Shown here piece after piece: positions 24,039-33,908 of a DNA stretch of 64,000 nt. The stretch comes from UBA5336 sp038745855 (GTDB lineage: Bacteria > Pseudomonadota > Alphaproteobacteria > Caulobacterales > Hyphomonadaceae), in NCBI GenBank assembly GCA_038745855.1, contig JBCDLC010000016.1, positions 3,109 to 67,108 on the forward strand, read 5' to 3'. The translations under genes and the position numbers were made by a program. Position 1 is the first letter of the stretch, and the number at the start of each line of letters is the position of its first letter. The notes below the pieces were generated by a model. That model did no database searches. It saw only the letters and a list, made by a program, of their open reading frames with translations, and was not told the origin of the DNA.

Positions 24039-25051
24039 CGGCCGAACCGGTTGTACGCCATGGCCCGTGCAAGTCGGATCGCTGCAATCAGGCTTTCAGG
24101 GCGCGCCTGTCCGATCGCTGCGGCGTCATAGGCAGTGCCATGATCGGGACTGGTGCGAATGAAAGGCAAGCCGAGGGTCGTGTTGACCCCATTCCAAAGA
24201 TCGAGGGTCTTGACCGGGATGAGGCCTTGATCGTGGGTCATTGCGATCACTGCGTCGAAGCGGCCTTCGAGGGCTTCGGCGAACACCGTGTCAGCTGGTC
24301 TGGCATCGCTGATATCCACGCCGCGCTCCCGTAAGGCGGCCGCAGCGGGATTGATGATCGTTTGCTCTTCCTGGCCCAGCGTTCCAGCCTCGCCCGCGTG
24401 GGGGTTCAGCCCGGTGAAAGCAAGCCTAGGCAAGTTTATGCCAAAGTCCTGGGCCAGCGCATGGCGAACAATCATCGCCGTGTTCACCAGGCTCTCCTCT
24501 GTGATGGCGTCGATCGCCTGACGCAACGGCTGGTGAATGGTCGCGAGCGCCACCCGCAACCCGCCGCCAACCAGCATCATCACCGGTTGTGGCCGCGCGC
24601 GATCATCTGGTGCACAGAGAGACGCCAAAAACTCCGTATGACCGGGATGGGGGAACCCCGCCTCGTAAAGCAGAGCTTTCGCAATAGGGTTGGTCACCAC
24701 TCCCCCTGCTACGCCCGCTAGAACGTGGCGCACCGCAAGCGCGATCGACTCTGTAATTGCCGGCGCCGCGCCTACATCGGGAACGCCCGGTTGCCACGCT
24801 CCGCACACAGCTTCGATGCCGAACACAGGCAGCGCAGCTTCAAAACACCCACGCGCCGCTTCGGGCTCGTCAATCTCAACAATCGGACCGCTTTGTGAGA
24901 ATATCTCTGGCGGAGCGATGACATAGAAGGCCGCGTCGGGTTCCGACCTGAGCGCTTCCCAAGCCATCCGTGTGATTAATCGACCGACCCCGGCAGGATC
25001 CCCCATCGTTACTGCCAAGGGTTTCGCACAATCAGAGTGTTTGGCGTGCAT
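24035..25051 (-). CDS. pdxA: 4-hydroxythreonine-4-phosphate dehydrogenase
   Basis: A 338-residue PdxA. The N-terminal motif is LAVTMGDPAGVG, the metal/substrate motif GHTEFLASL lies mid-protein, and the late motif GLNPHAGEAGTLG is followed by AMTHDQGLIPVK. It makes the 3-amino-2-oxopropyl phosphate precursor in the DXP-dependent pyridoxal phosphate pathway. It overlaps rsmA by 4 bases and follows surA after 51 bases. Confidence 0.96.
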   Translation of the reverse strand: MHAKHSDCAKPLAVTMGDPAGVGRLITRMAWEALRSEPDAAFYVIAPPEIFSQSGPIVEIDEPEAARGCFEAALPVFGIEAVCGAWQPGVPDVGAAPAITESIALAVRHVLAGVAGGVVTNPIAKALLYEAGFPHPGHTEFLASLCAPDDRARPQPVMMLVGGGLRVALATIHQPLRQAIDAITEESLVNTAMIVRHALAQDFGINLPRLAFTGLNPHAGEAGTLGQEEQTIINPAAAALRERGVDISDARPADTVFAEALEGRFDAVIAMTHDQGLIPVKTLDLWNGVNTTLGLPFIRTSPDHGTAYDAAAIGQARPESLIAAIRLARAMAYNRFGR

Positions 25052-25102
25052 TTGCGCTTGCTGACCTAGCCATGTGGCGGATGCGAGACCGCTCGTCGTG
25101 CC

Positions 25103-26380
25103 TTAGAGTTCACGCCTGATAATCGTCGCTTCGCGTTTCAAATCGCGCAGCGCCCGCTGTGCGATCAGCGACAATTGCTGTCCGTAGAGACGGTTCTCGA
25201 TCTGCTCCCGGCTCGGTACACCGCCGCCACTCGCGAGTTTATCACAGACCACCATGACCGTTGGCTTCGTGGCCATCTCAAAAACATCCGTGGCCGTGTT
25301 TGGTGCTGTCGCGTTAATCCGCGTGGCCGCTTCTTCAGATAATTGCGACACGGACAGGGTTTCGAGCTTTACAGCCGAAAACGCTGCATTCTCGGCGGCC
25401 AAGGCTTCGGCAGCGTCGCAGCTATCCAGCGTCCTCGCCGCTGTTCGTAGCCCCTCGGCATCGCCGGTCTCGGAAGCCAACCGGACCAGCGATACCACCG
25501 TATCCGCTTCCTCCGGCTCGCGCTTGCCCTCAACAGAGACGATATAGACGCCATCGGCGACAAGGATTGGTGGAGTGAGCCCGGGCCCTGGTAAAGCACG
25601 GACGGCTTCCGCCACCTCAGGTTCCATATCTTCGAGTGATACCCATCCCATGCTCCCGCCTGTTGCCGCGGTCGGTGCAGACGAGAAGCGTTGGGCCGCC
25701 AATTCGAAAGGGGCCCCCTGTTGGAGCTGTGAAACGATGGAATCGGCCGCCTGCCGAGCCTGTTCAATTTGGGCCAGATCCTGGGCGTAGAGGAAGATCT
25801 CGCTGATGTTGTACTGTGTCTCTGACGCCGCCCGGCGAAGCTGTTCCAGTTCCTCATCAATTTGATTACTCGATATCCGGATTCTGGTTCCGTACAGCCC
25901 ACGCATAATTCGGCGCCAGGCTATTTCCGCCCTGAGCTGTTCTTCGAGGCTGACAGGATTGATACCCGCTGCGAGCAATTGGTTGATGAAGACATCGCGT
26001 TCCAGCCCCGATTGACGGGCAATACCTTCAATCTCCGCCTGGATTTCGGCACTTTCGATCTCGACCTCGAATTCAGCCGCCTCCTCGATCTGGAGCTTTT
26101 CATCGATAAGCTGCTCCAGGGCCCGGCCAGTGATCTGCTGGATCTGCTCCTGAGTCGGCTGACCGCCAAGTCCAAGCAGAAGGAGCTGCGCCCGCTCCAC
26201 GACATCTGAGTACGAGATGGGCCGGTCGTTCACGATCGCCGCGATCCCGCCGAGCGGCAGAGAGGCGTCACCGGTCGATTGTACAGCACCATCGGCAACG
26301 CCCGGCGTTGCGAGTTCCTGGCCGAACGAGAAAGGTGCGAATGCCATCAGGCAGAAAGCAAAGAGGGGTGCGCGAGACAT
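25103..26380 (-). CDS. surA: Periplasmic chaperone/peptidyl-prolyl isomerase SurA
   Basis: A 425-residue protein with a cleavable signal peptide (residues 1-19). A SurA N-domain follows (GGIAAIVNDRPISYSDVVERAQ, then the long charged helices to about residue 160). One recognisable parvulin domain begins at YNISEIFLY and contains GGSMGWV. A second, degenerate parvulin-like region and a C-terminal helix end the protein. SurA escorts outer-membrane proteins, including LptD, to the BAM complex. The ATG at 26380 is chosen because it starts the signal peptide; the frame is open to 26476 but that part is not hydrophobic. It lies directly downstream of lptD. Confidence 0.93.
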   Translation of the reverse strand: MSRAPLFAFCLMAFAPFSFGQELATPGVADGAVQSTGDASLPLGGIAAIVNDRPISYSDVVERAQLLLLGLGGQPTQEQIQQITGRALEQLIDEKLQIEEAAEFEVEIESAEIQAEIEGIARQSGLERDVFINQLLAAGINPVSLEEQLRAEIAWRRIMRGLYGTRIRISSNQIDEELEQLRRAASETQYNISEIFLYAQDLAQIEQARQAADSIVSQLQQGAPFELAAQRFSSAPTAATGGSMGWVSLEDMEPEVAEAVRALPGPGLTPPILVADGVYIVSVEGKREPEEADTVVSLVRLASETGDAEGLRTAARTLDSCDAAEALAAENAAFSAVKLETLSVSQLSEEAATRINATAPNTATDVFEMATKPTVMVVCDKLASGGGVPSREQIENRLYGQQLSLIAQRALRDLKREATIIRREL

Positions 26381-26494
26381 CGAGAAACTCACTTCCAACA
26401 ATCCGAGCGAGGTTATGCAAATCCGACGTGAACGTACCTGCAACGCCGCACAACGCAACGTTTGCGCGCAGCACATGTCCGCATTTTCAGTGCA

Positions 26495-28699
26495 TCAATC
26501 GACGTCCTGGGACCCCAATTCACCCAAGCTAAGCAATGAGAAGCGGAAGGTGACGGATTCCGACGGTCCAAGCTCACGGTCGCGATTATCGGTGCGCTGG
26601 AACGCCAATTGGAAAAGAGCACAGCCGTCCTGGTAGCCGATCCCGACCGAATGGCGGCTATCGAAATTGTCGGCGATATCCCTGATCCGGGCGTAGGAGA
26701 GGTTGAAGCGGTCCGTGAGCTGGAACGTGCCATTTATCGAAACAGCCTCATCCTCGACGCCGCGCACGGCGATGCTTTCATCGATCTTGTAGTATTGCGC
26801 AGCCGCCTTGACCCTCCAGAACTGCGTCGAGACCCGGGCATCGATCCTATTCAGGGATAAATCCTCGTCGTCGAACCTCAAACTGGTTGCAACAGACAGG
26901 GGCCGGCCGATCTTGAATGCCGCGCTGCTGATCCAGTCGCTGCTGGTGCCGTCGAGGTTGGACAGGGGATCGAACCCAGTTTCGCTCTCGGATTTCCAAC
27001 GTCTTCCCGCCGAGCCTGCGAGTTCGACACCGTTCTTCCACCGGGCCTTCGCGAAGAACCCTGCAGCGACATGGTTGCCGCCGTCCACCAAGTCAAAACC
27101 GCCGGAGGCGTCAGGATCGAACAGGTCTGGATCGTAAAGCTCAAAAAGAAGGGAGTCCTCGTTCGGGATTGCCTCATCGTTCGACCCGCTCGTGCCCACC
27201 GATCCCATCACGATGGGTTCTACGGTTACGTCGACGCTGTTCCCTCGGCGCACAAGGGGATACGATAGGGTCGCGCCCACATGGCCGATCGACCGTGTCG
27301 CGCTGCCCGTCCCGGCGATATCCTCGTCCAGGGCATAAAAATCAAACCGGCCTTCGGCGAAGGGACGCGCAACGAGACCCGGTCCTATGATCCTCTGGGT
27401 CGACCAATCAAACCCTGCCGAGACGCGTTGGCTATCATCGCCTTCGTCGCGGGTGATCGCCGTGGATGTGACCTGAACGCCCGCTAAACCCGCATCGCCG
27501 AGGTCGAACAGGCGTTCCGCGAACGCATAGGGCAAGACCAACGGCAGTGCGCTGTTCTCATCGTTCTGCCTAAGCCCCTGGAAGGCGAGGAGCGCGGCAT
27601 CAGCGTAAAATGTGTCGTCCTGGCCGACGGCAAAGAGCTGAGACAACAGCCGCCGAGGTTGGCTAGCATAGAGGCCGCGAAGATTGTCTTCCCCGTCAAT
27701 ATCGTACCGGCCGAGATAAAGATCATCGGTGACCCGCTCAGCGCCAAAACCCCAGAGCCATTTGTCGGTAAGCCGAAACACGCCATCGGCGAAGATATGG
27801 CTGCGTAGAGAGTTATCACTGTCGTCGAGACGCTCCCCATCGCCATCGAACAGGCGCTCCTGGGTGATCGACGTATTGATGTTGACCTGTCCGGACCAGA
27901 AACGTTTCGAATAGTCGAGTTCGAGCAACGGATTAACCCGCTGATGCACGCGCGGGGAGATTGTGAGTTCCTGGGAGTCCGAGATCGCCCAGTAGTAGGG
28001 CTGTTGGTAGAACCACCCCACCGTCGTGGAAAGGCCTGCATCGGGGAACAGAAGGCCGGATCGCCGCCCCGATGTAGGATCGGGATGCGCAAGGTAGGGT
28101 AGGTAGAAGACCGGCACTCCCCCAACCTCCAACACCGCATCCCGGTAGGAGATCATCTTCGTCTGCTCATTCAGGATAGCCCTACGGGCGCGCAGGCTCC
28201 AAGTGGGTGTTTCTCCCTCTTCGCAGATTTCGCACGCGGTATAGACGATCTGGTCGAGGGCATTGATGCCGCCCTCCTCGCGTATGGCAGCATTGGCAAC
28301 AGCGGTTGCTCCATTGCCCATGCGCATGGAGAAGCCGATCGCGAACCCGCCCGAAAGATCGGAATCGACCTCGATTTCGTTGGCGAACTGCTCTGTGCCC
28401 TCTCCATCCACAATGACCACGTTGCCCGTCGCGCGGACCTTTTCGGTATTCCGGTCGAAAACCACCCGGTCCGCCCTCAGCGTCCGCTTTCCGTAAGTCG
28501 CCTCCACACCGCCCTCAGCGATGATCAGATTGCGCGCCTGGTCCTCGTAAAGCCTTTCGGCAACAAGGATGACCTCTTCTTCCGACTGCGCCGCTGTCGT
28601 CGTGGGGTTGCCAGCCTCACCCGCGTCCTGCTGCGCATGAACGGGATACGCCGCAAGCAGGCCGGTCGATGCCGCTGCAAGAATGGCCTTCTTGTTCAT
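26495..28699 (-). CDS. lptD: LPS-assembly protein LptD
   Basis: A 734-residue outer-membrane protein. The signal peptide (1-22) ends VHA, then an OstA/LptA-like beta-jellyroll (about 45-200) contains ANEIEVDSDLSGGFAIGF, followed by the LptD barrel, with many alternating strands and a conserved VFYLPYLAHPDPTSGRRSGLLFP segment. With LptE it inserts lipopolysaccharide into the outer leaflet. The jellyroll-barrel linker contains a CEICEEG cysteine pair. First gene of the lptD-surA-pdxA-rsmA unit. Confidence 0.95.
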   Translation of the reverse strand: MNKKAILAAASTGLLAAYPVHAQQDAGEAGNPTTTAAQSEEEVILVAERLYEDQARNLIIAEGGVEATYGKRTLRADRVVFDRNTEKVRATGNVVIVDGEGTEQFANEIEVDSDLSGGFAIGFSMRMGNGATAVANAAIREEGGINALDQIVYTACEICEEGETPTWSLRARRAILNEQTKMISYRDAVLEVGGVPVFYLPYLAHPDPTSGRRSGLLFPDAGLSTTVGWFYQQPYYWAISDSQELTISPRVHQRVNPLLELDYSKRFWSGQVNINTSITQERLFDGDGERLDDSDNSLRSHIFADGVFRLTDKWLWGFGAERVTDDLYLGRYDIDGEDNLRGLYASQPRRLLSQLFAVGQDDTFYADAALLAFQGLRQNDENSALPLVLPYAFAERLFDLGDAGLAGVQVTSTAITRDEGDDSQRVSAGFDWSTQRIIGPGLVARPFAEGRFDFYALDEDIAGTGSATRSIGHVGATLSYPLVRRGNSVDVTVEPIVMGSVGTSGSNDEAIPNEDSLLFELYDPDLFDPDASGGFDLVDGGNHVAAGFFAKARWKNGVELAGSAGRRWKSESETGFDPLSNLDGTSSDWISSAAFKIGRPLSVATSLRFDDEDLSLNRIDARVSTQFWRVKAAAQYYKIDESIAVRGVEDEAVSINGTFQLTDRFNLSYARIRDIADNFDSRHSVGIGYQDGCALFQLAFQRTDNRDRELGPSESVTFRFSLLSLGELGSQDVD

Positions 28700-28816
28700 A
28701 CGCGTCGACCCTGCCTCGCTGGCTCAAGGGGCGTGCCTCGAACCTGCCCCGGACGCGCAGGACTAGCGGGCTGTGCCAGGGGCGTCCAGCAACCGGCTCA
28801 CAGTGAACGGTATTTC

Positions 28817-28849
28817 ATGGGCGCCTGTGTTCTCAGCGCCAGCGCCCAT
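28817..28849. repeat. 8-bp inverted repeat downstream of dprA
   Basis: ATGGGCGC and GCGCCCAT flank a 17-base spacer, 32 bases past the dprA stop on the minus strand. No T tract follows, so it may be a weak terminator or a 3'-end stability hairpin of the plsY-dprA transcript. Confidence 0.35.
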
Positions 28850-28880
28850 CCCACGACCCTCAACTTGTTTCCAGAAACGG

Positions 28881-29993
28881 TCAGGCATCCACGTTTAGTG
28901 CAGCCAATCCACCCGGAAGTGTCACGACCTCGCCCGCAATCTCCAACTCCATGAGAATGGCCAGGCATCGGGAAACACCGAGATCGCTTGCACGCGCAAT
29001 CTCGTCGATGGGCATGGAATAAGGGGCCAGCACGCTCTTCACGGCAGCAATTTGAGACGCCGGCGGTGTGTCTTGAGGGGGACCCAAATCTGCCGAGGGC
29101 GGCGCGGAGACCGATTTCAATCCGGGAAGTCCCGACACAATATCCAGCACGTCATTCGCATGGCGCACCAACGCTGCTCCGTTCTGGATGAGCCGATTGG
29201 TGCCCGCCGCGCGGGGGTCAAGTGGTGAGCCAGGTACAGCCATCACTTCCCGGCCTTGCTCGCCTGCTGTCCGGGCCGAAATCAACGAGCCCGACCGCTC
29301 CGCTGCCTCGATAACCACGACGCCGCGGGCACATCCGGTAATGATCCGATTGCGCCTCGGGAAATCCTTCGCCGTCGCTCGATGTCCGAAGGGGCTTTCG
29401 GAGAGGAGCACGCCCTCTGCGGCAACCGCGGCATAAAGCCTGTCGTGCTGGGGCGGATAGACATGGTCAATGCCGCCCCCAAGCACGGCCGCTGTACCGG
29501 TTTTCAAGGTTGCCGCATGGGCCTCACCGTCAATGCCGCGCGCCAGTCCTGAAACGATCGTATAACCGGCTTTTCCAAGTTCAGCGGCCATATCGCGCGC
29601 CAGCTTACGGCCACCCGCAGAGGCATTTCGTGCGCCAACCATCGCAATTGCTGGACGATCCAGAAGACTAGGGTCACCGAGCGCTGCGATCACCGGAGGT
29701 GGCGGATCCAGTGCCCGCAAGAGTGGCGGAAAATCCGGCTCTATGGCTACGAGCACCCGCGCACCATGACGGTATGTCGCTTCGATCTCTTCCTCGATCT
29801 TCGAGGCGAGCGGTGCTGCCAGAGGTGTCTTCCGCCCAGCCCGGCTCGCAAGCTCCGGAAGTGCCTCGAGCGCTGCTTCGGCACTCTTGTACCGTCTGAG
29901 GAGCTGGAAGAACGTGACCGGTCCAATATTCGGGGTGCGGGCCAACCTCAGCCAATGGACGCGTTCGGCATCGGAAACAGGGCGCGGAGTCAT
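28881..29993 (-). CDS. dprA: DNA-processing protein DprA
   Basis: A 370-residue DprA/Smf protein. An N-terminal SAM-like helical region (LARTPNIGPVTFFQLL) precedes the Rossmann domain with MVGARNASAGG, VSGLARGIDGEAHAATL, GGGIDHVYPPQH, and NRIITGCARGVVVIEAAERSGSLISA. A C-terminal winged-helix region contains IDEIARASDLGVSR. It loads RecA on incoming single-stranded DNA during natural transformation. The start overlaps plsY by 4 bases, as in many alphaproteobacteria. Confidence 0.95.
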   Translation of the reverse strand: MTPRPVSDAERVHWLRLARTPNIGPVTFFQLLRRYKSAEAALEALPELASRAGRKTPLAAPLASKIEEEIEATYRHGARVLVAIEPDFPPLLRALDPPPPVIAALGDPSLLDRPAIAMVGARNASAGGRKLARDMAAELGKAGYTIVSGLARGIDGEAHAATLKTGTAAVLGGGIDHVYPPQHDRLYAAVAAEGVLLSESPFGHRATAKDFPRRNRIITGCARGVVVIEAAERSGSLISARTAGEQGREVMAVPGSPLDPRAAGTNRLIQNGAALVRHANDVLDIVSGLPGLKSVSAPPSADLGPPQDTPPASQIAAVKSVLAPYSMPIDEIARASDLGVSRCLAILMELEIAGEVVTLPGGLAALNVDA

Positions 29994-30601
29994 AGAGATC
30001 CAGATTTCGTACCAAAACGTGGCTCAGTGCCAGCGAGAAGCCGCGCGATGTTGCTACGATGGGTGTAGAATACCAACAGCGACAGGATCACCAAGCCGCC
30101 AACGACAAAAGGGCGTTCATCGAGGAAATATGCGCCGGCAGGCACGACAATCGCCGCAGATAGAGCCGCGAGTGACGAGATCCGTGATATGGCAAATAAT
30201 CCCAACCAGATGGGCGCGGCAATCGTGAACGCCTTGAGGGAGGTGAACAACAATAGTCCCGCGTAGGTCGCAACCCCCTTCCCACCCTTGAAGGAAAGCC
30301 AAACAGGATAGCAATGGCCCACAAAGGCGGCGGTGCCTGCCACAAACCCTGCGTCCGGTCCAAATGCAAACCCGAACGCCAACGCGGCCAACCCCGCTTT
30401 CAAACTGTCCAGTAGCACCGTCGCCAGTGCCAGGTCCTTCCGTCCCGATCGAAGGACATTGGTCGCCCCGATATTGCCCGATCCAATCGATCTGAGGTCA
30501 ATCCCTGCCATTCTGGTGAGCACCAGTCCGAAGGGGATGGAGCCCAGCAGGTAGCCGCCAACGCTGCTGGCAAGAAAGAACGGGGTCGCCGAAAGGTCCA
30601 T
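29990..30601 (-). CDS. plsY: Acyl-phosphate:glycerol-3-phosphate acyltransferase PlsY
   Basis: A 203-residue membrane enzyme with the three PlsY motifs: GSIPFGLVLTRM near the N-terminus, then GSGNIGATNVLR, and FKGGKGVAT. It transfers acyl groups from acyl-phosphate to glycerol-3-phosphate in the inner membrane, the first step of phospholipid synthesis. Its stop overlaps the dprA ATG by 4 bases, so the pair is translationally coupled. Confidence 0.96.
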   Translation of the reverse strand: MDLSATPFFLASSVGGYLLGSIPFGLVLTRMAGIDLRSIGSGNIGATNVLRSGRKDLALATVLLDSLKAGLAALAFGFAFGPDAGFVAGTAAFVGHCYPVWLSFKGGKGVATYAGLLLFTSLKAFTIAAPIWLGLFAISRISSLAALSAAIVVPAGAYFLDERPFVVGGLVILSLLVFYTHRSNIARLLAGTEPRFGTKSGSL

Positions 30602-30667
30602 GTTTTACCGTGTTGTCATCTTTCTGACCGCCACGGAATAGGACGCACATCGCGTTCCGACAAGCGT

Positions 30668-31273
30668 TCAGCGATCGAGCGAAGGATGCATGACGGGCTC
30701 ATATCCCAGCGCCAAGGCCTTGAGCGACACGGCAGGCGTTAATCGCGCTGCCGATGAAGGCAACGGTTCAGGTGGACCATATCCTGTCCAGGTGAACCGC
30801 CGAGCGGCGTCTTGCCATTTGAGGTAGGACTGCTCGCCGATGGCGAAAAAAGCGCCGTCCGGTAGGGCCGCTGGCGTACAGAACTCGCGTGGTGCTGGGG
30901 CACGCGCTCTGAGATATGGCTTCATTTCCGCGGTCAGTGCTCGGCTCAGGTCGGCCATCCGCCCAAAGCCCGTCGCATCGAGAAAAGCCTTCGCGCGCGC
31001 CCTGCGACAGGTCATGCAGGGCCTGTGTCCGGCTGCCAGCCCGACAGCTTCATCGAGGAAAAACAGCTCAGTCCAGTGGCTCGCCCCCATGATCGGCGCC
31101 TGCTGCTGTTTCCACTCCAGTGCGCACAGTACCCAGCCATCGGTAGTCCAGGTCTGTTTGCGTAGCGTTTTGTTGGCGTCGTCGTGGAGAATGCCGCGAT
31201 TGCCCGTGAAAAGGCCACGGGCCTCAACGGCATGTATTCGCGAGAATGGGTCGACACGGTTTTGCAGAGGCAT
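30668..31273 (-). CDS. Conserved hypothetical protein with a CxxC motif
   Basis: A 201-residue protein that resembles a family I recall as widespread in alphaproteobacteria but uncharacterised. Recognisable parts: MPLQNRVDPF at the start, GNRGILHDDANKTLRKQ, WTELFFLDEAVGLAAGHRPCMTCRRARA (a possible metal-binding CxxC), and a C-terminal LGYEPVMHPS. The ATG at 31273 is chosen because homologues begin MPLQNRV; the frame is open to 31336 but that extension would overlap the receiver gene. No function can be assigned. Confidence 0.75.
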   Translation of the reverse strand: MPLQNRVDPFSRIHAVEARGLFTGNRGILHDDANKTLRKQTWTTDGWVLCALEWKQQQAPIMGASHWTELFFLDEAVGLAAGHRPCMTCRRARAKAFLDATGFGRMADLSRALTAEMKPYLRARAPAPREFCTPAALPDGAFFAIGEQSYLKWQDAARRFTWTGYGPPEPLPSSAARLTPAVSLKALALGYEPVMHPSLDR

Positions 31274-31316
31274 GGGCCAACCTATCGCGGCTTCTATCCT
31301 CGGGAAATGCCGAGTG

Positions 31317-31763
31317 TCAGGCGGCCGCCCGCCCACTCGGCGCTGTTACGGCATCGCCAGCGGGCATCAGTCCGATCAGGAAATCCTCGAACGTTTCAGG
31401 CCGTTGGATAAATCGGTTGAAAGGCAAGCTCGCCTTTGACACGGCATCTGGCGCAATATTCACCCCACACCGAAGGGCTGTCGCCACGGCTTCGTCCCGA
31501 TTATCTGAGGCACTCACCACCGCAATCCTGTGACGACCCATATTCGCGACACGTGCGATCGTCATCTCCGCATCAAGACTGTCGGGCAGCGTGAGATCAA
31601 GAACGATCAGGTCAAATCGTTCCAACCGCAATCGGTTCTCGGCAGCCATCAAAGAACCTTCGATCACAAGGTCGACTTGTACGCGGGCGCGGGCGGCCTT
31701 GTCCGATGCGATTTCCAGCATGTTCTGGACGGGCGCATGGTCTTCGACCCACAGGACTTTCAT
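31317..31763 (-). CDS. Stand-alone response regulator receiver protein
   Basis: A 148-residue single receiver domain: acidic pair Glu7/Asp8, phosphoacceptor Asp56 in IVLDLTLPD, Ser84 in AVVSASDN, and Lys110 in DAVSKASLPF. About 25 residues of Pro/Ala-rich tail follow; there is no output domain. Such proteins relay phosphate or bind partners in phosphorelays or chemotaxis. No kinase gene is adjacent. An HPt protein gene lies 2.1 kb away (33909) and the CckA kinase 15 kb away; whether they are partners is unknown. Confidence 0.88.
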   Translation of the reverse strand: MKVLWVEDHAPVQNMLEIASDKAARARVQVDLVIEGSLMAAENRLRLERFDLIVLDLTLPDSLDAEMTIARVANMGRHRIAVVSASDNRDEAVATALRCGVNIAPDAVSKASLPFNRFIQRPETFEDFLIGLMPAGDAVTAPSGRAAA

Positions 31764-32030
31764 ACTCTACCTCTACAAAATGGTTTCGGCTTGGGCGCGA
31801 AATCTTCACCAATAGACCGAGAGATCGCACGGAAGGCCTTTCGCCTTGGTAAAGGGTTTGTCGCGGCACCCCGATAAATTTGCTTTTTTCGTGTGGGTAC
31901 CCGCCATGGTTCTGTTCAGGCCTGATACTCTCTTCCTTCCGGGCGACACAGCCTCCAGGTCCTTCCCTGCGCGCCTGAACTCGGAATACACTCACATGAT
32001 CGCGCTGCGCTTCGCGGCTATGGAGATCTG

Positions 32031-32939
32031 ATGGTCGATGAGCCCGCCCTGATGGACGCCGGACGCAATGCGGTTTTCCTACCCACGGAAAGCCGGACCG
32101 ACCTTCATATTGTCGACAGGCTGATCCGCGAGCGCTGCCCATCCTTTGTTCGTCATTGGACCTGGCCGATAACCCGTCCAGCGCTTTACGGTCTACTGGG
32201 TTACAAGAGGGCCCGGGCCATGGCCGATCACATGCAAACCCTGTCGGGGAGGGAGAGTTTCGACGCCCTGGCCCAGCAGCTGGACTTCCGTATCGACATC
32301 AAAGGGCTCGAGAACCTGCCGCGCCAGGGCAAGGTCATCGTTGCAATCAATCATCCCACAGGGCTCGCCGACGGCATCGCGGCATGGGACATACTCAAGC
32401 GCGTAAGGGAGGATATCCTCTTCTTCGCGAATGCAGACGCCGTCCGGGTCAATCCGCGCTTTACCGATGTGATCATTCCCGTCGAGTGGCTGCAGGAGAA
32501 ACGAAGCCCGGCCAAGACACGCGAAACCCTGCGCCAGGCCGGGGAAGCCTTCTCCCAAGACAAATGCGTTGTCATCTTCCCATCGGGCAAGTTGGCCCAG
32601 CTCCAAGAAGGCCAATTGGTCGAGCGCGAGTGGTTTACGACCGTTGTTGGCCTCGCGAGGAAGCAGAAGGCAACCCTTATCCCGGTCAATCTCAAGGCGC
32701 GAAATTCACGGCTGTACTATTTCTTCTCCCGGGTGAACGGCGAGCTTAGAGACATCACCTTGTTTCATGAACTCCTGAACAAGCGGCGCTCTCGTTTTGG
32801 CGCCACCTTCGGCAAGCCCATTCCCCCAGAAGATCTCCAAGGCCCCGGCGCTGAAACCACCGCAGCCCTGCGCGACTATGTTGCCTACGCCCTTGGCGAG
32901 AACCCAATGCTGTCGTTCCGCGACTATCGGAACCGCTGA
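32031..32939 (+). CDS. PlsC-like lysophospholipid acyltransferase
   Basis: A 302-residue protein with the glycerolipid acyltransferase motif in its NHPTGLADG variant (His108, Asp114), the VIFPSGKL block III-like motif, and later TLIPVNL. This NHPxGxxDG class is seen in putative hemolysin-type and ornithine-lipid acyltransferases. It probably acylates a lipid at the inner membrane; the substrate is unknown. It is a single gene, divergent from the receiver protein gene, and the 267-base upstream gap holds nothing else I can identify. Confidence 0.82.
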   Translation: MVDEPALMDAGRNAVFLPTESRTDLHIVDRLIRERCPSFVRHWTWPITRPALYGLLGYKRARAMADHMQTLSGRESFDALAQQLDFRIDIKGLENLPRQGKVIVAINHPTGLADGIAAWDILKRVREDILFFANADAVRVNPRFTDVIIPVEWLQEKRSPAKTRETLRQAGEAFSQDKCVVIFPSGKLAQLQEGQLVEREWFTTVVGLARKQKATLIPVNLKARNSRLYYFFSRVNGELRDITLFHELLNKRRSRFGATFGKPIPPEDLQGPGAETTAALRDYVAYALGENPMLSFRDYRNR

Positions 32940-32991
32940 TAAACGCCAGTCATCGCAGAACAGCTCACAAAGGAGAGCTTAGGGTCGACCG

Positions 32992-33828
32992 TCACAGGAT
33001 ATAGTGGTCACCCGCCGCGCGGACGGTGATGTCGCCGACGGAGACTCCTGGCGGTTGGTTCATGGCGTGGATAACCTGGTCCGCTATGTGGGCCGGATCG
33101 AGCACGCGGCAGTCGATATCTGCAGCATCCAATCGGGCCTTTTCGACTTCACCTTCTTCAAGCGCCTGCATGGTCTCCAGAAACTCCGGCGTGTTTTGAC
33201 CAAGAATGCCTACCACTGCTTCGGGATTAACAACCCCTGCACTCAGCCCCGTAAGCGGAACGCCAGTGGGTTTGACGATGGTCACCTTGATCTTGCCACG
33301 GGTTTCGACGCGTAGGGACTCGGAGAGATAATTCACGGCCGCCTTGGTCGCGCCGTATACGCCGGCACCTACAACAGGAAAGTTGCCATAGATCGACGAT
33401 ATGTTGATCACATGGCCCGAGCCCTTGGTCATCATATGGTCGTAGACCGCCGTGATGCCGTTGAGGACGCCCTTGATGTTGATGTCGAGGCAGCGGGTCC
33501 ATTTGTCGTGGGCGGCCTCATGGTCAGAGAAAAACGCCAGCGGCATCACGCCGGCATTGTTCACCATTACGTCAACGGCGCCTTGTGACTCCACAGCCTG
33601 TTCAACAGCCGCTTTCATCGCACTGAGATCTGTGACGTCGACCTTCACGGCTAAGGCCGCGCCACTTGTATTCGCGATCATTGTTGCCGTCTGCGAGGCC
33701 GCCTCACCATCGATATCTGCGCATGTCACTTTCGCGCCCAGCGCCGCTGCGTTTTCTGCAATCAAGCGGCCAAATCCACCTCCAGCGCCAGTGATGAAGA
33801 CGGATTTTCCGGTGAGATGATTGGCCAT
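32992..33828 (-). CDS. SDR family oxidoreductase
   Basis: A 278-residue classical short-chain dehydrogenase: TGAGGGFG cofactor motif, NNAG motif, Ser-Tyr-Lys triad in NISSIYGNF and YGATKAA, and an acidic residue after the second strand (CADIDG) favouring NAD(H). The substrate is unknown. Monocistronic; convergent with the acyltransferase gene and followed upstream by the HPt gene 80 bases away. Confidence 0.9.
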   Translation of the reverse strand: MANHLTGKSVFITGAGGGFGRLIAENAAALGAKVTCADIDGEAASQTATMIANTSGAALAVKVDVTDLSAMKAAVEQAVESQGAVDVMVNNAGVMPLAFFSDHEAAHDKWTRCLDINIKGVLNGITAVYDHMMTKGSGHVINISSIYGNFPVVGAGVYGATKAAVNYLSESLRVETRGKIKVTIVKPTGVPLTGLSAGVVNPEAVVGILGQNTPEFLETMQALEEGEVEKARLDAADIDCRVLDPAHIADQVIHAMNQPPGVSVGDITVRAAGDHYIL

Positions 33829-33908
33829 GACAAAGGATCCTCGCTGCTCGACATGTCCACAGGCGTAAGCGAAGGCACGGAGGCGTGTCCAGACCAGCTT
33901 GACGCGGA

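Noticed and set aside
31846..32031. A 61-codon plus-strand frame before the acyltransferase
   Set aside because: No ribosome site, no domain, and a competing frame of the same length on the other strand; treated as intergenic.
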